A stretch of DNA of 64,000 nt from NCBI GenBank assembly GCA_964030785.1, contig OZ034968.1:35732186-35796185 (forward strand), in the 5' to 3' direction. Below the pieces are notes generated by a model that saw only the letters and a list, made by a program, of their open reading frames with translations, did no database searches and was not told the origin of the DNA. Positions 13,074 to 24,894 of the stretch are shown here, piece by piece (positions within the stretch are counted from its first letter, which is position 1; each line of letters begins with the position of its first letter). This DNA comes from Siderastrea siderea. Its lineage: Eukaryota > Cnidaria > Anthozoa > Scleractinia > Rhizangiidae. Position numbers and translations under genes: made by a program.

Positions 13074-13162
13074 GAGTGTTGCGCAGAACGGTGACAAGCA
13101 GACAGAGTGCGGCGCAGTCACTCGCTCTCTTACACGGACTCGTCTCGTCTCGCTCCACGCTG

Positions 13163-13202
13163 CACAAGTGCGTGCAAATACTATATTACATGAGACGCGT
13201 GG
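13163..13202 (-). promoter_or_regulatory. Candidate ash promoter-proximal bHLH sites
   Basis: About 90-130 bp upstream of the chosen ash start codon the sequence holds an E-box (CAAGTG, 13165-13170), an overlapping CACAAG N-box form (13163-13168), and on the minus strand CACGCG within CCACGCGT (13202-13195). These are targets of proneural and HES-type bHLH proteins. A weak TATA-like AATATAGTA (minus strand) lies between them. No clear canonical TATA box or initiator is visible, so the transcription start is not fixed. Confidence 0.25.
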
Positions 13203-13299
13203 CGGAGCCTATAAAGCGGTTTGTTTTGTTCCTTAGGGACTTCACGCCTGGTTGTTGGGCAGACTTAGTGTGTGGGAGGGGCTCTGGAGACATTTAACA

Positions 13300-15290
13300 C
13301 AATGACGCGTTAGGCAAACTAACGGCATTCAATGGTATATGGCTTGTTTTTGTGCGTTTAATCTTCATATGAAAGGACGGGATTGTCTTAGGATCTTTTG
13401 TGCGTGCCCTGCGCGTGGCTTCGATTATAATTAGTTGGCGAATACAATAGCGGTGGGTGCTGTCATCAGATCCGTAGAAATCTGTAACAAAGTCAACAAC
13501 CGATTCTTCGTGTTGTCTCTATGCGCTGATCAATAGCGAGCCAGACCTTTGTTTTATCCACGTGCCTTATTTTTCAGTTCTTTGCAGCTAATAAACTGGC
13601 TCGGAGCAAACATTAGTAAATCCCAGAGGAGCCAATAGGCGGCAAGCCCTGTCCTGGAGTTTTGAAAGCGTACGGAACTGTTTTAAAACCATCGCAAAAA
13701 AGAAATATGTTTCTTGTTCGCGCTTCAGTGCAGAATGCTTTATTCACATAGTTGATTACTATTTGCTTTTCGTAGAACTACGTAAATTTTGTGCACAATT
13801 TCTGCTGCGTAATTTTGGAAGCCAACAGTATTTGACTCCGTTTGTCTCCAAGGAGAAGGCTAAATTATGTTCGGTATCTATCTAATTAACAACTTTATCG
13901 CCTCCAGATAGCTGCGAGCTAACGCTTCAGAAAGATTTTATGTGCACCTTTTAAAAGGGTGTTTGCTAAACAAATCTTTCTCTTTCTTTCGTGCCCGGGT
14001 GCAACTCGAACATACTCTTTCGTTCAACGCCGCGCTATGAGTTTCGGTCTCACCAAGTTCCTTCTCGCCCATAGCTTCATGTGTGGTCAAAACCATTTCT
14101 TTCCCTGTTGTTAATTGAGTTTTCAAACGCGTGCCGTGTCGTTCCAGTTTTCTCTTTCCTTTTCCCGAGTGTATTTGCAGAGTATTTCGACCTTTGACGA
14201 CATTCCTTCACAGCCGTTTACTCACCGCCGCAAAGTAAGAGACATAAAACTGTTTTATTTCAGTGACAAATATTTGCTTTGCAAAAAATTCCTGACGCTC
14301 CTAGTGCGCGCTCCAAGGAAGCGGTTAATGAAGGCACTTTGGATGTGGCACGCGAATGCAGCGTGGAAAATTAGCTGCCGTCACGACGCCTTCCTAGCGC
14401 GCAATTTAGATCGGAGGGCTGATAATGTCCTCAGTTTATCTCAATTGTAAAGTAGCGACGTGTCGTTGAGGTGACAAGTGAAGCGTGCCGTGCTAAACTA
14501 ATTACTGTCAACACATATTTAGAATGCAGTTTTCATTTTAATTTCAAGGCGTTTTTACTTTCTCGTTCCATCACGCTTTTTCGGGCAAGCGCGCTATAGT
14601 TTCAAGGCTCTGCCCGCGAGGGTGGAATTGATACGCCAGCAAACAGTTTCTTGGTTGGGTTATTATTGATAATACATCCCACACGCGCCGCACGCGTGCC
14701 TGAAAGTTTGTCGACGGTAAATTACACCATTAATTTACATTTTAACTCGGATTTGCACAGTGGTTAGACGCGGATATTGATGCCCTGACAGCTTCCTGTT
14801 TTCACTTCGTGTGCAAATACCGTTCATGGTGCTCTTGGAAACGGGTTTATGAGGTGAAAGCAAGCACGACACCGCATGGAGCCACGCTTCCTGCGACGAT
14901 TAAACTAAATTGTTTCTGGTTTTGTGCTTTTTGTTGGTCATACTCCCTTATCTCCTTTTCATCACACACACGGAGCAGAATTGGTCCATCATCTTGGACA
15001 GCTACAAGTGTTAAACCCTCGGATATTTGAGTGTTGCTTAACTGCTGCATTAGTATAATGAAATGCGCGTGCCTGAACGCTCGATCGCTTTAATTCGCGT
15101 GGCGGTTTTCACAAAGTAATTACGAGGCACGCGGCTAAAGCTCTTGAAATGTACTTCAGACAGTTCTGCCCGCATCAGTTAATGGCTTGTGCCCAAGAGA
15201 GGGTGTGTAGTTTCCGTTTTGATTGATTGTTGTTGACACAGAGAGCAACACTTTGCTGACCTTTCATTGCCAAGAGCCTCCAAAATATTG
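13300..15290. other. Non-coding region upstream of ash
   Basis: No gene, SINE or MITE recognised. Base composition is mixed, with some CpG-containing GC-richer patches (for example 14030-14700). It is the natural place for ash enhancers, but no element can be named. Confidence 0.4.
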
Positions 15291-15294
15291 AGAA

Positions 15295-15485
15295 ATAAGC
15301 AGCACCAAAGGAAAGCACTGCTGAGCAGCTTTCATTTGAATGGTCACACTTAAGGTTTCACCCGTGGACTCAGAAGGTAGAATTACCTATATTACAGCAT
15401 AATAAATAACACCACAAGAAAGTACTCCTCAATAGCATCGTTTTAATGGTCACACTTCAGAATTTCATCCGGAGACTTAAAAAGT
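15295..15485 (-). repeat. ~106-bp dispersed repeat, two inverted units
   Basis: GCAGCTTTCATTTGAATGGT (about 15326) and a second AATGGTCACACTT unit about 105 bp later, with the TTTCATCC and GACTC landmarks of the family in reverse orientation. Confidence 0.75.
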
Positions 15486-16448
15486 TAGCGCCACTTTCGG
15501 TTGTTTCTTAGGAGTCATTCCCGAATGGCTTATCTTATGGCTGCTCTCAGTACCCACAAAAAAATAAATAAATAAAAACCATATATTCGGTAGACATTTA
15601 CAGCGAAAGAAACTGGTGTTGTTCTTCTCATAGTTAGAAAGTGTCGTTTTCTTGCAAACGGCAAACTTCCGTTTTTCCGTTGACCTCGAATAAATTATAT
15701 ATAAAAAACAATTCAAAATAAAGATAAGCGATAAAATTCCTGCACATCGTTTCCATGTCTTCATGATACCAATGTCAAGTTCAAAGTGAACAAAAACCGG
15801 TTTGTTTCTGTAGCCTTTCAACGGTTTTATAACAGCCACATGTCGGTTTGAATCGAGTGCTTCTTAAGTTGTTAAAAGCGTCTTGCGTGCCTTGATAATA
15901 AAAGCATTAAGCGATAAATGATAAATGACTTGTTTATATCTGATCACAACCTTTGTCGGTTCTTTTTAATTGTCGATAAACATCAAGTGTCGAAGTGGTC
16001 TCTTAGAAGTTTGGATTGCTGATATTAAACTTTGTATCTTTCTGTACAGGAAAGTGTACTGTCGTTCATCAAACACAGAATATTTGACAGATAAAGAAGG
16101 CAAAATCATGTATTGGCAACACTAAACTAAAGGAATGCACTAAAAACACGACCCGGAGTTCTTGCCAATGTAACAAATAATTTTGCCTCCGACGCTTTAT
16201 GGTTCAAAATTTATGATGCATTCCTTCAATGTTTGTCCCGGTGTTCTTAATCAAAACCCTTCGTCCACATTCCAAGACATTCTACAGAGACTTCTTCAGA
16301 GATATGTTAAAAACGCTGTGTTCTAACTTAAGCTTAATTTAAGTTTTAGCTCGAGAAACGGACTTCTAAAACAGCGGTTTCTTCGCCATAAAGAGTGGCC
16401 TTAAGCTGTCAGTCTATTATGAATTCAGTAAACAGTAAATCGCGAACT

Positions 16449-16765
16449 TTAAGCCGCAGCTACACGAGCGATTTTTTGCTTGCGATGGTGATGCGATTTT
16501 TTTGAGAATTGTCGCGTGGCCAGCGCGCGCGCGGTGGTGGCTACGCTTGGCGACAAATTTTGACGAAGTCCGCGATCAGTTGTCGCAAAAAATTCAACTC
16601 ATTGAATTTCTCGCGATTTTTTTCTGCGATCTTTTTCAGCTGTCGCATCACTTGTGCGGGGGTGGCTACACATGCGATTTTCGCTGCGCGCTGTAGACGC
16701 GACAATTTTCAAAAAACTCGCATCACCATCGCAAGCAAAACATCGCTCGTGCAGCCGCGGCTTTA
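16449..16765. mobile_element. MITE, 311 bp, Harbinger-like, TTA target duplication
   Basis: The element is 16452-16762, flanked by TTA (16449-16451 and 16763-16765). Terminal inverted repeats extend about 66 bp with five mismatches, starting AGCCGCAGCTACACGAGCGA on the left and AGCCGCGGCTGCACGAGCGA on the right (reverse complement). Copies of TCGCGA, TGCGAT and GTCGC are scattered inside, as in subterminal transposase sites. There is no coding capacity. A 3-bp TWA duplication is typical of PIF/Harbinger; superfamily is inferred from that alone. Confidence 0.85.
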
Positions 16766-17214
16766 CTGCGATCGAGAATAGGGTGTTGTTATTGTATCAT
16801 ACCACGATGACCCTTTAGGTGATGTGTTAAAACCTTTACTTTTCAAAATTACCGAATTCGGATTTAGTAGATTAAACAAAGTTTCTGAAAATTTCCACTT
16901 ATAGGAAAAATTGAAAAGCGCAGAACCACAAGAAAATGGCTTCAACAACTTTTATCTTACGAAGCTGAGAGTCATCTTGTTCAGCACGGTAAAGAGTGCT
17001 CTACGAAACAGTGCTCAATACAGCTTCATTTGATTCCACAAGTTTAAGTTTTCATTCACATACTTTAAAAGCATATACTAGACAGTACCAAGGAAAGACA
17101 AATGTGGGGGTTGGTTTCTAAAGGAGCTGTGGTGCTGAGTCGGTGTGGAAGTAAACCACAAAAATTTGGATTTATCAACTGAGCTGATAGAGTAGATTGA
17201 CACCTCAAGGAAAT

Positions 17215-17287
17215 AGAAAGCTGACGTTTCGAGCATTAACCCTTCCTCAGAGCGAATCCAGGGCTAACGCTCGAAACGTCACAGATT
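17215..17287. repeat. Fold-back repeat
   Basis: TGACGTTTCGAGCATTA and its near reverse complement TAACGCTCGAAACGTCA, separated by about 30 bp, form a hairpin. Probably a MITE remnant; no target duplication seen. Confidence 0.6.
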
Positions 17288-18839
17288 CGAAAGTTAGGGC
17301 TATGTCAGTGGGTATTTCAAGAGGTGTCTTGAAGGAAAAAAGTGTAACAAGTTGACAACTTTGTCTAGATTGGATTGGTTCCACCTCATCGTTGCACTTA
17401 CCGACCCTTCAGCAAGCACTGAACTTGATGGTGACAAAATGATAAAATCTAGGCTATATACACCAACATTCCTTAAGGCTAAGTACTGTTCATTTTAGCA
17501 TTTGTTATATTTGATTGACTGGTGACTTAAGCCAAGGTTTTTGTCACTTTTTAGTACACTGGGCACATGAAGCATTTATGGTTACGTTTTATGGTAGCCT
17601 TATAGAATCACAGTAACCTTAAGGTTTCATTCATGACGGGAGCGTTTCGTGATGTTCACGTGTATTGCGCTTTGGACTTTCCACTTAAGGTCAGAGGTTA
17701 AAAACCTGTTCTTATTGGCCCGCGAGGCCAAGCGTCCAAAAAAGAAATAAATAAAAAAAGGAGTAAAAAGAGCGAGTAGCCTGTCGCCAGCCAAATCAAA
17801 AGACAGCTGTTGAATGTATTTGGGGAAACTTTTTACGTCCAGTGGATTCAAGTTCGCATCGATTCAGTTTTCCACCATCGTTGCATTAATAAGCTAACCG
17901 TGAAGTACATCCTGAGAATTGTGAGCTTTGACAGTGAGTACATTACCAATCGTTATGGCTGTTTGTCCACTTATGAAGATCAGTGGGAAGATTCCTGTCC
18001 TTAGGGTGATGGCACTCCTTTTGGTAGCTGCAGAAACCGGTCCAGTATTTGCATCCTGTGGACCATTGTGACACTTGCAGAACTGGGCAGGATGGGCATC
18101 AAATTTCTCATTGTAATAACAATGCACAATTAAGGGCACAGGTGTCGCGAATTAAGGAAATGATCACCAGGGATGAACTCTTTTGATATTTGAACAACTT
18201 CTCCCAACTACCACTACAACAAATGTATGGCGACCAGTAAGGAGAACTGATATGCTGACACTGGGTTAAAGGGTTAAACTAAGAACTGAGATTGGTCCTG
18301 AATCGCCTATTGAACATTTGTAGCCAGGCCAGTTTCAACTGGAAGGCAGATTCTTTCCTTCTTTTTTGTTTTTCTTCAGCCTCGGTAGTTTACCCTTTAG
18401 AAGTCTCGAACTCCTTGAAAATTTTTCGCGTTAAATATAATTCTCTTTGAATCAAATTTACTTCAAACTCACTGTTCTATTCTGTTTTGTCTGTTTTTTT
18501 GCCCAAGGCTAGTCATGACTATCCTCTCTATCTCACTCCCGCGGCTCTTCGGTGGAGTATATGTCATCTACCGTTCTACACCAGACAGAACGGCTCTGAG
18601 CATGTTGGATGATCTTACAGTTCTTGATGGCATGATTCTCTCCAGTTGTTCAGACACACTGTTCTGTTGTTTTCTCAATAGTTGTGAATATAGCTTTCCT
18701 TAAATCAAACCTGAAAATTATAGTTTTTCTACCGGTAGAAAGACACCGTGGCGCTCGAGGTGATAGCAAGCTATGCATGGAGGAACAAAGTTGATTAAAG
18801 AGACTATGTAAGCTGTTTTAATAGCTCTTTGAAAAGCTG

Positions 18840-19130
18840 AGTGGGGCGCGATGTTGTAGCGCTAGACTTCAGATCTGAAGGTCGTGGTTCGAGGCCCAGT
18901 CCCAGCCATCGTGTTGTTTCCTTAGACAAGAAACTTTACCCCACATTGTCTCTTTCCACCCAGGTGTATAAAATGGGTACCGGCAACATACTGCTGGGGG
19001 TAACCCTGCGATGGACTAACATCCCATTCATGGGGGAGTAGCAATACTCTCAGTTGCTTCATGCTACAGAAACCGGGTTAAGCTCCGGCCGTGTGAGCCT
19101 CCTTGGCTCGTGTGCGACTTTACATCACCT
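18840..19130 (+). mobile_element. tRNA-derived SINE, family 1, near full length
   Basis: The tRNA-like head has an A-box-like TGTAGCGCTAGAC and a B box GGTTCGAGGCC (about 18890). The body carries GGTGTATAAAATGGGTACCG, CCCTGCGATGGACTAACATC and GAAACCGGGTTAAGCTCC. Two further pieces of the same family occur here (20600-20695 and 30610-31050). Pol III promoter boxes are degenerate; the copy is presumably inactive. Confidence 0.75.
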
Positions 19131-19194
19131 ACCTTTGACAAGCTGAGCTGACATTTACGTCTCTGAAATCCTAACAATAATGGTCCAAATAAGA

Positions 19195-19335
19195 AAAGAT
19201 GGAATATTCAGCAAGTCGCGAGCGTGGGACAAAGAAAAAATCTGAGTCCCCAACGGGAATCGAACCCATGACCTTCCGTACACCGGTCGGACGCTCTAAC
19301 CACTGAGCTACTGGGAGACTCGTGGCGAGCATAGG
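19195..19335 (-). mobile_element. tRNA-derived SINE, family 2, with well-kept tRNA-like head
   Basis: The minus strand reads an acceptor-like GTCTCCC, A box TAGCTCAGTGG, an anticodon-arm region, B box GGTTCGATTCC and the pairing GGGGAC. The loop has C instead of the invariant U at position 33, and the head runs straight into a TTTTTTCTTTGTCCCACGCT tail, so it is a SINE rather than a working tRNA gene. Confidence 0.75.
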
Positions 19336-20599
19336 TCATAATTACTGAGTCCGTGGTGACGCGCGTCCTGCATAATGCTAGGATCAGCAATGTCGAAGTC
19401 CCCTATAGGTGATAAATAAAGAAAGGTCCAGTTTTGTTGAAAGACACTAGACTAGTGCAGTGAAACTATTAATAAGTTTCTTTGGCCGTAGACGGCCAGG
19501 ATGGACATGGATTGATGTCATCTTGAAAACGTTGAGCCGTATTTTTAAGTGCTGCGGTTGTCTCTTGCAAAAAATGGTTTTCACAGTTTAAAATTTGAAT
19601 TTTTTTTGTTTTGCAAAAGGTATTACAGTTAATTTTTTTTGTGTAAACAAAGGTAGTTAATCATAATTTTAGGACAGGTTCAAGAAAGGCAGCAAAATCT
19701 CTTTGACATCGACCCCTTGAGATTCCAGAGAATTGACCCGGATTAGGAACCCATAGAATGAAATTCCATGGTGGTTTTGCAAGTTTTGAACCTTTGAATT
19801 CATTTGGGTTTGACAACTTAAAGAATTAATACGAAAATAACTTTTCAATTTGTTTTTTTTTTCCGAATTGAACCCTGCCTCTAGGCCAGGATGGCTAATC
19901 GTTGCCGAAAATTGCCCGTAGGAGAAACATGCTTTCGAACGTGGGTAATTTGCATGTAAAAGACTTTTTACGCCATTTGTCCAAATTTGTTGTCGTTATC
20001 ATGATCTTACACCGATGGTTATGCTCACAGTTTCACAACGCATTAAATATAATCAGCTGTTTAAGGGTCCGACTTCACCACCGTGCATGCACAATCTTTT
20101 GCCTTACGTTGGTCGGAGTGGTCGGTTTCTTGAACGTAGTTCAAGACCCTTGGGTATTATCCACGGTCAAGGTTAAAAACGCTAACAGTGACCTATCCTT
20201 ATCATGTAGTGAAGACGTCTCCTGGTGCCTTCTATTCGACTACCTGCCTGAACGTCAACTAAATCTCTAAACATTTGTGAAGCCCACGTGTGAGAACTCA
20301 CATAATTAACCTTCTCAAGCACTATTCATTACATTAGTGCGTTGATTATGTACCTGAGCTCTTCAAAAATCAGAAATCTTTGCCTTTACCACCCATGAAA
20401 TGGATTTATTTGTCACTGTTATCACTTTTCGTACATTTTTGTTGACTTCATCGCTAAGAAAAATACTCTGTCGTCAAAGAAATGCCAGAAATTAGTGGAA
20501 TTGTTCACGCCAAGTTCTAAGTTAGTGGTTAATAACCTTTTTTTAGCCGGTATATAGTGACAATTCACATCTTGTAACAATGGAAATATGTGTTTTCTT

Positions 20600-20695
20600 T
20601 GCTTGTCTCTTTCCACCCAGGTGTATAAAATGGTTACCGGCGACACACTGCTGGGCTCAGTTGCTTCATGCTACAGAAACCGGGTTAAGCTCGAA
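20600..20695 (+). mobile_element. SINE family 1 fragment with internal deletion
   Basis: Shares TCTTTCCACCCAGGTGTATA, ACCGGCGACA and CTTCATGCTACAGAAACCGG with the copy at 18840, but lacks the tRNA-like head and about 60 bp between CTGCTGGG and CTCAGTTGC. Confidence 0.75.
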
Positions 20696-20924
20696 TCCTG
20701 GCGAATCCTGGACTGAAAATCGAAGTTTTGGAAGAGTTCATTCTTTAGCCATTTCGTCGCAATCAGTTCTCTTTGTAAGCAGATCCCACTTGCAACCGAA
20801 CCAGCTCAACCATTAAAACACATGAACTTAAGCTAATGTTACTACAAGAAGGAAAGATCTTTTGTTCGAGCTAAAGACTATGATTGTGTAAATTACACAA
20901 TTAGCATGAAGTTGATTACACTTA

Positions 20925-21075
20925 GGGCGCGTTTTTTAATTCACAATTCTGGAATAAGAATGGCCAGAATGTAAAATACGCGCGTTTTTCTATTCCGCAT
21001 TCCTATTCCAGAATGGACAGAACGCCATTCCATCCATTCTGCTCCCAGGGGATAGATAGATAGATAGATAAAACT
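20925..21075. repeat. Decayed ATTCC/GGAAT-rich repeat and (GATA)n
   Basis: A GGGCGCGTTTTTTAATTC start, alternating GGAAT and ATTCC blocks that partly fold back, and a short GATA microsatellite at about 21052-21070. Probably a MITE relic, but no intact terminal repeats are found. Confidence 0.45.
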
Positions 21076-22004
21076 TTATTTTAACACGATAATAATAAAA
21101 GCTAAAGCTTGTGGGGTCGTGTATTGAAGTGCTCGTGTTAAATATTGTAAACTATTGTTTTAGAATCTCATATTCCTTATCACTTTTCAAGTCGCATTTT
21201 TGATGATCCGAACGAAGTGTAATGTGTGTTGGGAGCATTTTTCAAAAATGTTTTTCAAACTTCCAAGAACCTTTTTCAAACAGGTCGCATTTGAAGCTAA
21301 TCCAGTTAATCTGGTGTGATCACAGTGCTCGCGCCGGGCATGTTATCTTTTGTTCTCGGCCGAGTCAAACTTGAAGGATTACAAAAGTTTTTTTAAACAT
21401 TTAATCTTCAGGGTTGGCTTAACGACATGCGTGCAGTTTAAACAAGCATCGACTCATTAGGCACGAAAGCTGCAAAACCAATTTTCAACGTGTTTTTTGG
21501 GGCAAAATGAATTCTGAAGCGAGTCTATTTTTGGTATCTGAAGGTCGTTAAGTCAAGCTCAAAGCAATTACTATATTTAAATTTACGAAGATAACAATTT
21601 ATATTGTGTCACTGTCTTAACTTCTGCTTTGAGTGGGCTTAATACATGTGAGATCTTTATCGACGGACTCTTAAGTAAAGCCGCATTGTTGTGTATTGGC
21701 TTGGGCTGTATTTGTCCAAACATGCATGTATTGTTTTTTCCTTTCATTCAAGGAGAAAAAAAAAACGCTATTATCGCTCTCCACCGGTAAGTGGTCAAAC
21801 CTTTGGCCGGTGACGCAACAAAAAGCTCTGGCACTCGAATGCAAAGCTCTGCCAGTTTTCCTTCCTATTGCACGTATCCTTTTGCTTCTTTCTGTCCCGC
21901 GATCGAATTCAGCTAGCACTTCAGATAATTATTTTTTCTCTTATTAAAGTTTTAATAAAATCCTAAATGTTGGAACGCTAGGCTTTACGCTGTTTGAATG
22001 CTAC

Positions 22005-22310
22005 TACACTCAAAGATAGGGTACCAAACGAAATCAGAGAGCTGAGAGGACTAGGGTCGAGGACATTACCGCGCATGTGTTAGGAATGAACTGGGCTAGC
22101 CATGTAAACGTCTGACAATAGGTGGACATCAAGAACAACAGTACAGAGGTCAAGAGAGAGACTCGAAGTAGCGGAGAGATGCGATAGACAGTTTCGAGGG
22201 TGTTGTGTGGCACAGATGTACCATGGTAAGGGATGTGTGGTTGAATATGGCGAAGGTCTACATCCGGCGATGGATGGAGGAAGCCATAAATAAATGGACG
22301 AAAGAAATAG
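22005..22310 (+). pseudogene. Decayed LINE reverse transcriptase, C-terminal end
   Basis: Broken in several frames, but the peptide pieces are in the right order for the tail of a non-LTR retrotransposon ORF2: RVPNEIREL, then ELNWASHV after stops (family form GWAGHV), DNRWTSRTT (DNRWT), and in another frame VYIRRWMEEA (AYIQRWMEEA). No catalytic domain is present, so this is a 5'-truncated, dead copy. Assignment rests on these motifs from general knowledge of the family. Confidence 0.6.
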
Positions 22311-22772
22311 CGAACGAATTAATATATGTAATAGGGCTACATACGGGACAACTTGGAAAACAACAGGACGATAAGAAATTCAGAGGACTGTCAAATTCGA
22401 CGAGGCAGTAAGCCGGGTCCTATTTCGGCAGTCTGGGGATTTTTAATGCAATTATTTTCCAAATCGGAAATTATGTATCCCTATTACGTGTTAATTATAT
22501 TGTGTACTGGACTTTGCGCTTTTCTGAGATTGGGAAAAAGTTGGACAGTTGTTTGAATGAGGTTTTAGGTTAGCAATATAATTTAAGCTCGACAGTGCCT
22601 AGTGCAGCCATTAAATAACATTTGTAAATCAGTGGCATTGCCTTGTTAAATAAGAAATGCCATTCATTTCTCTTCTGTCGTAAGTTTTTTTCTGACTTCC
22701 TTCGGTACGATTGATTTCCTATTCCAGTACTTCAAGTACTTAACTTTTTTCGACACTTCCGGATGCATAACC

Positions 22773-22801
22773 ATGCAATAACATTTGTGAGGTTATTGCA
22801 T
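22773..22801. repeat. Perfect short hairpin
   Basis: ATGCAATAAC and its exact reverse complement GTTATTGCAT separated by about 9 bases. No other context. Confidence 0.5.
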
Positions 22802-24303
22802 TTTGAACAATGCAAATCGTTGTCGTTTCTTCCTTCCTGTTACAGTCACACGTCCTTCCTTTTATCTTTCTGTCCGATTGCCTTCTGATTCCAGTATTTG
22901 GACGTGTTTGGTGGATTTGTGGTCATTTCTTCCTTCCTGTCTTCTGTTTTGAACCCTGGGACTCCTTCCGGCACCGTACTTCCATCCGTCCAAATATAGC
23001 GCGTGGACGCATTCCATTTTACTTCCTTTCCCACTCGCCCGTTATTGCGTAAGTACCACAATAAACATTAGATTAGGGGTCTCTGTCCTTGCGTTTGCAT
23101 TTCGAGAGAGAATTGTATTTTTGAAATGAGATTCGTGCTTTCTCTTACCGTAATTCCGATTTCCACACAAACAGATTTCATAGGTCTACTGGTTGTCATT
23201 TACTAAGATTAAAACGCAGTAGTGGTGTTTAAATCTTTTTTTTTCCGGGCCAAGAGTCAGCTTAACAACCTTATTATCGCAGATGGACGTTCGATGAAAT
23301 TAACGCTAATTTAAAAATTAAAGTGGAGTGTTAATTTACTTAACGTTAATTTCTATTATTTTGACTTCAATTTCTGAATCCTGTCTTTAGTTTTAGCCAA
23401 TTTGATAAACGAGGTTTCTTGTTTTGGCATATTCACATCTTGTAATACATTTTACTCGAATCGTTTATTGAACATCAATATTCGCAGTTCGAAGACTTCG
23501 AATATTTTGTACGATACTATTTTGTACGATGGTTCAAGTTGATACTCGTTTTTCTTTTTTACAAGAACGTTGAGGCTGACATTGATCCAGATTTTAAGAA
23601 CATACTAAGAACGTACCCAAGCTGAGACTACGTGAAGAGACAAAGCAGTTTTATTCACTTCTGCATCCGTTTTTGCATCAAGCTAAAAGGTAAAACTCAG
23701 GCTATATTTTCTTGTCATTCTCAACTGTGGAAGAGTAATAAAGTGAATTTGCTGAGAAAAAAACAACAACGGTATGTATGTCAAAGGAATTTGACATGGT
23801 ACAGCGCAAACTGGTCTTGTTAAGGTGTCCTGGTTACGTTCATATCTCTGAAATTCTATACAACCTAACTTATGAACATGCTGAAAACGTTTCGGGCTCG
23901 AACCATGAAAATAATAATAACATTCAGTTTCGGTTCAGCCTTGACCGCAAACTTAGACGTTCTTATAGAAAAAAGAGTGTACCTGTGTTTCAACCGGACA
24001 CAAAATACCTTTGGAATGATTAACACGTTCGTCATCGATAGAATACGAAACCTCCACGCTCTCTAAACCTTCTCCTTTGCGCTAATTTCCTTTGGTGTAA
24101 TCTTTGTCTCCTTTAATCCACGTGAATTTAAGTTAGGTTGATTTGAAATACTTTAATAAACGCAAGCGTTGATTTCCTATGATATAAGGTACGGTAACTC
24201 AACTTTGAATTAGTGGTCAAGCGTGTGCATCAGTGTTTACCTTGATCTAGTTCACAGTTATAAATTAGGATTACTAGAGATGAACTCAGCACCAAAGATC
24301 TAG

Positions 24304-24686
24304 GGCCCTGTCTACACTGACGCGTTTTCGTTTGAAAACGCCTATCGTCCACACCAAAACGATGAAAAAAGCGGAGATTTTCGAAAACAGTTTCGAAAGT
24401 GGAAACTTTTGAAAACGTATCGTTTTTATGACGCTTCGTTTTGAAAACGCATCGTTTTCATTGTGGACAGGTGAAAACCCATCGTTTCGAAAACCGGTAA
24501 GTGCATGGATAGGTAAAAACCTAGGCTTTCGAAAACACTGACGGCGTTTTTGATTGCTTTAATGTCAAAATAGGTGAAAACTTATAAAAAGATATCCGTT
24601 TTCAAATGAAGACCCACTAGTATGGACAGCTTGACGATACAAAAACGCTGACGGCAATTTGAAAACGCATTTCTGTGGACGGGGCT
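24304..24686. mobile_element. MITE, about 383 bp, just downstream of ILP-1
   Basis: Ends match as imperfect inverted repeats: GGCCCTGTCTACACTGACGC on the left against AGCCCCGTCCACAGAAATGC on the right (reverse complement), both running into GTTTTC. The interior is packed with GTTTTCG/CGAAAAC and AACGCATCGTTTT blocks in both directions. No clear target duplication. hAT-like by style; it is about 210 bp past the ILP-1 stop and may lie in or end its 3' UTR. Confidence 0.75.
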
Positions 24687-24894
24687 TCAGTTTAGCCCGT
24701 GAATGTATGCAAAGAGGCGAGGTTTCCCAACTTCTCTTTTCATTTCCTACTCTTTTCAGATACACAAACTTGTACAGTGACATTTTAGTAAAGTCGCGAT
24801 TACTAAAATTTAGTTCATAATCCTAAATGTCCTAAGTAAACTGTGAAGTTCATTCTGTAACCTGGCTGAATAATAATCAGAATCTTCTATTTCG

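Noticed and set aside
17894..18139. 81-codon minus-strand frame with a Cys/His stretch
   Set aside because: No recognised domain and no splice context; I could not tell a transposon scrap from chance.
19208..19320. Possible functional tRNA gene (minus strand)
   Set aside because: A and B boxes and acceptor pairing are good, but U33 is missing and the head continues into a SINE tail shared with dispersed elements.
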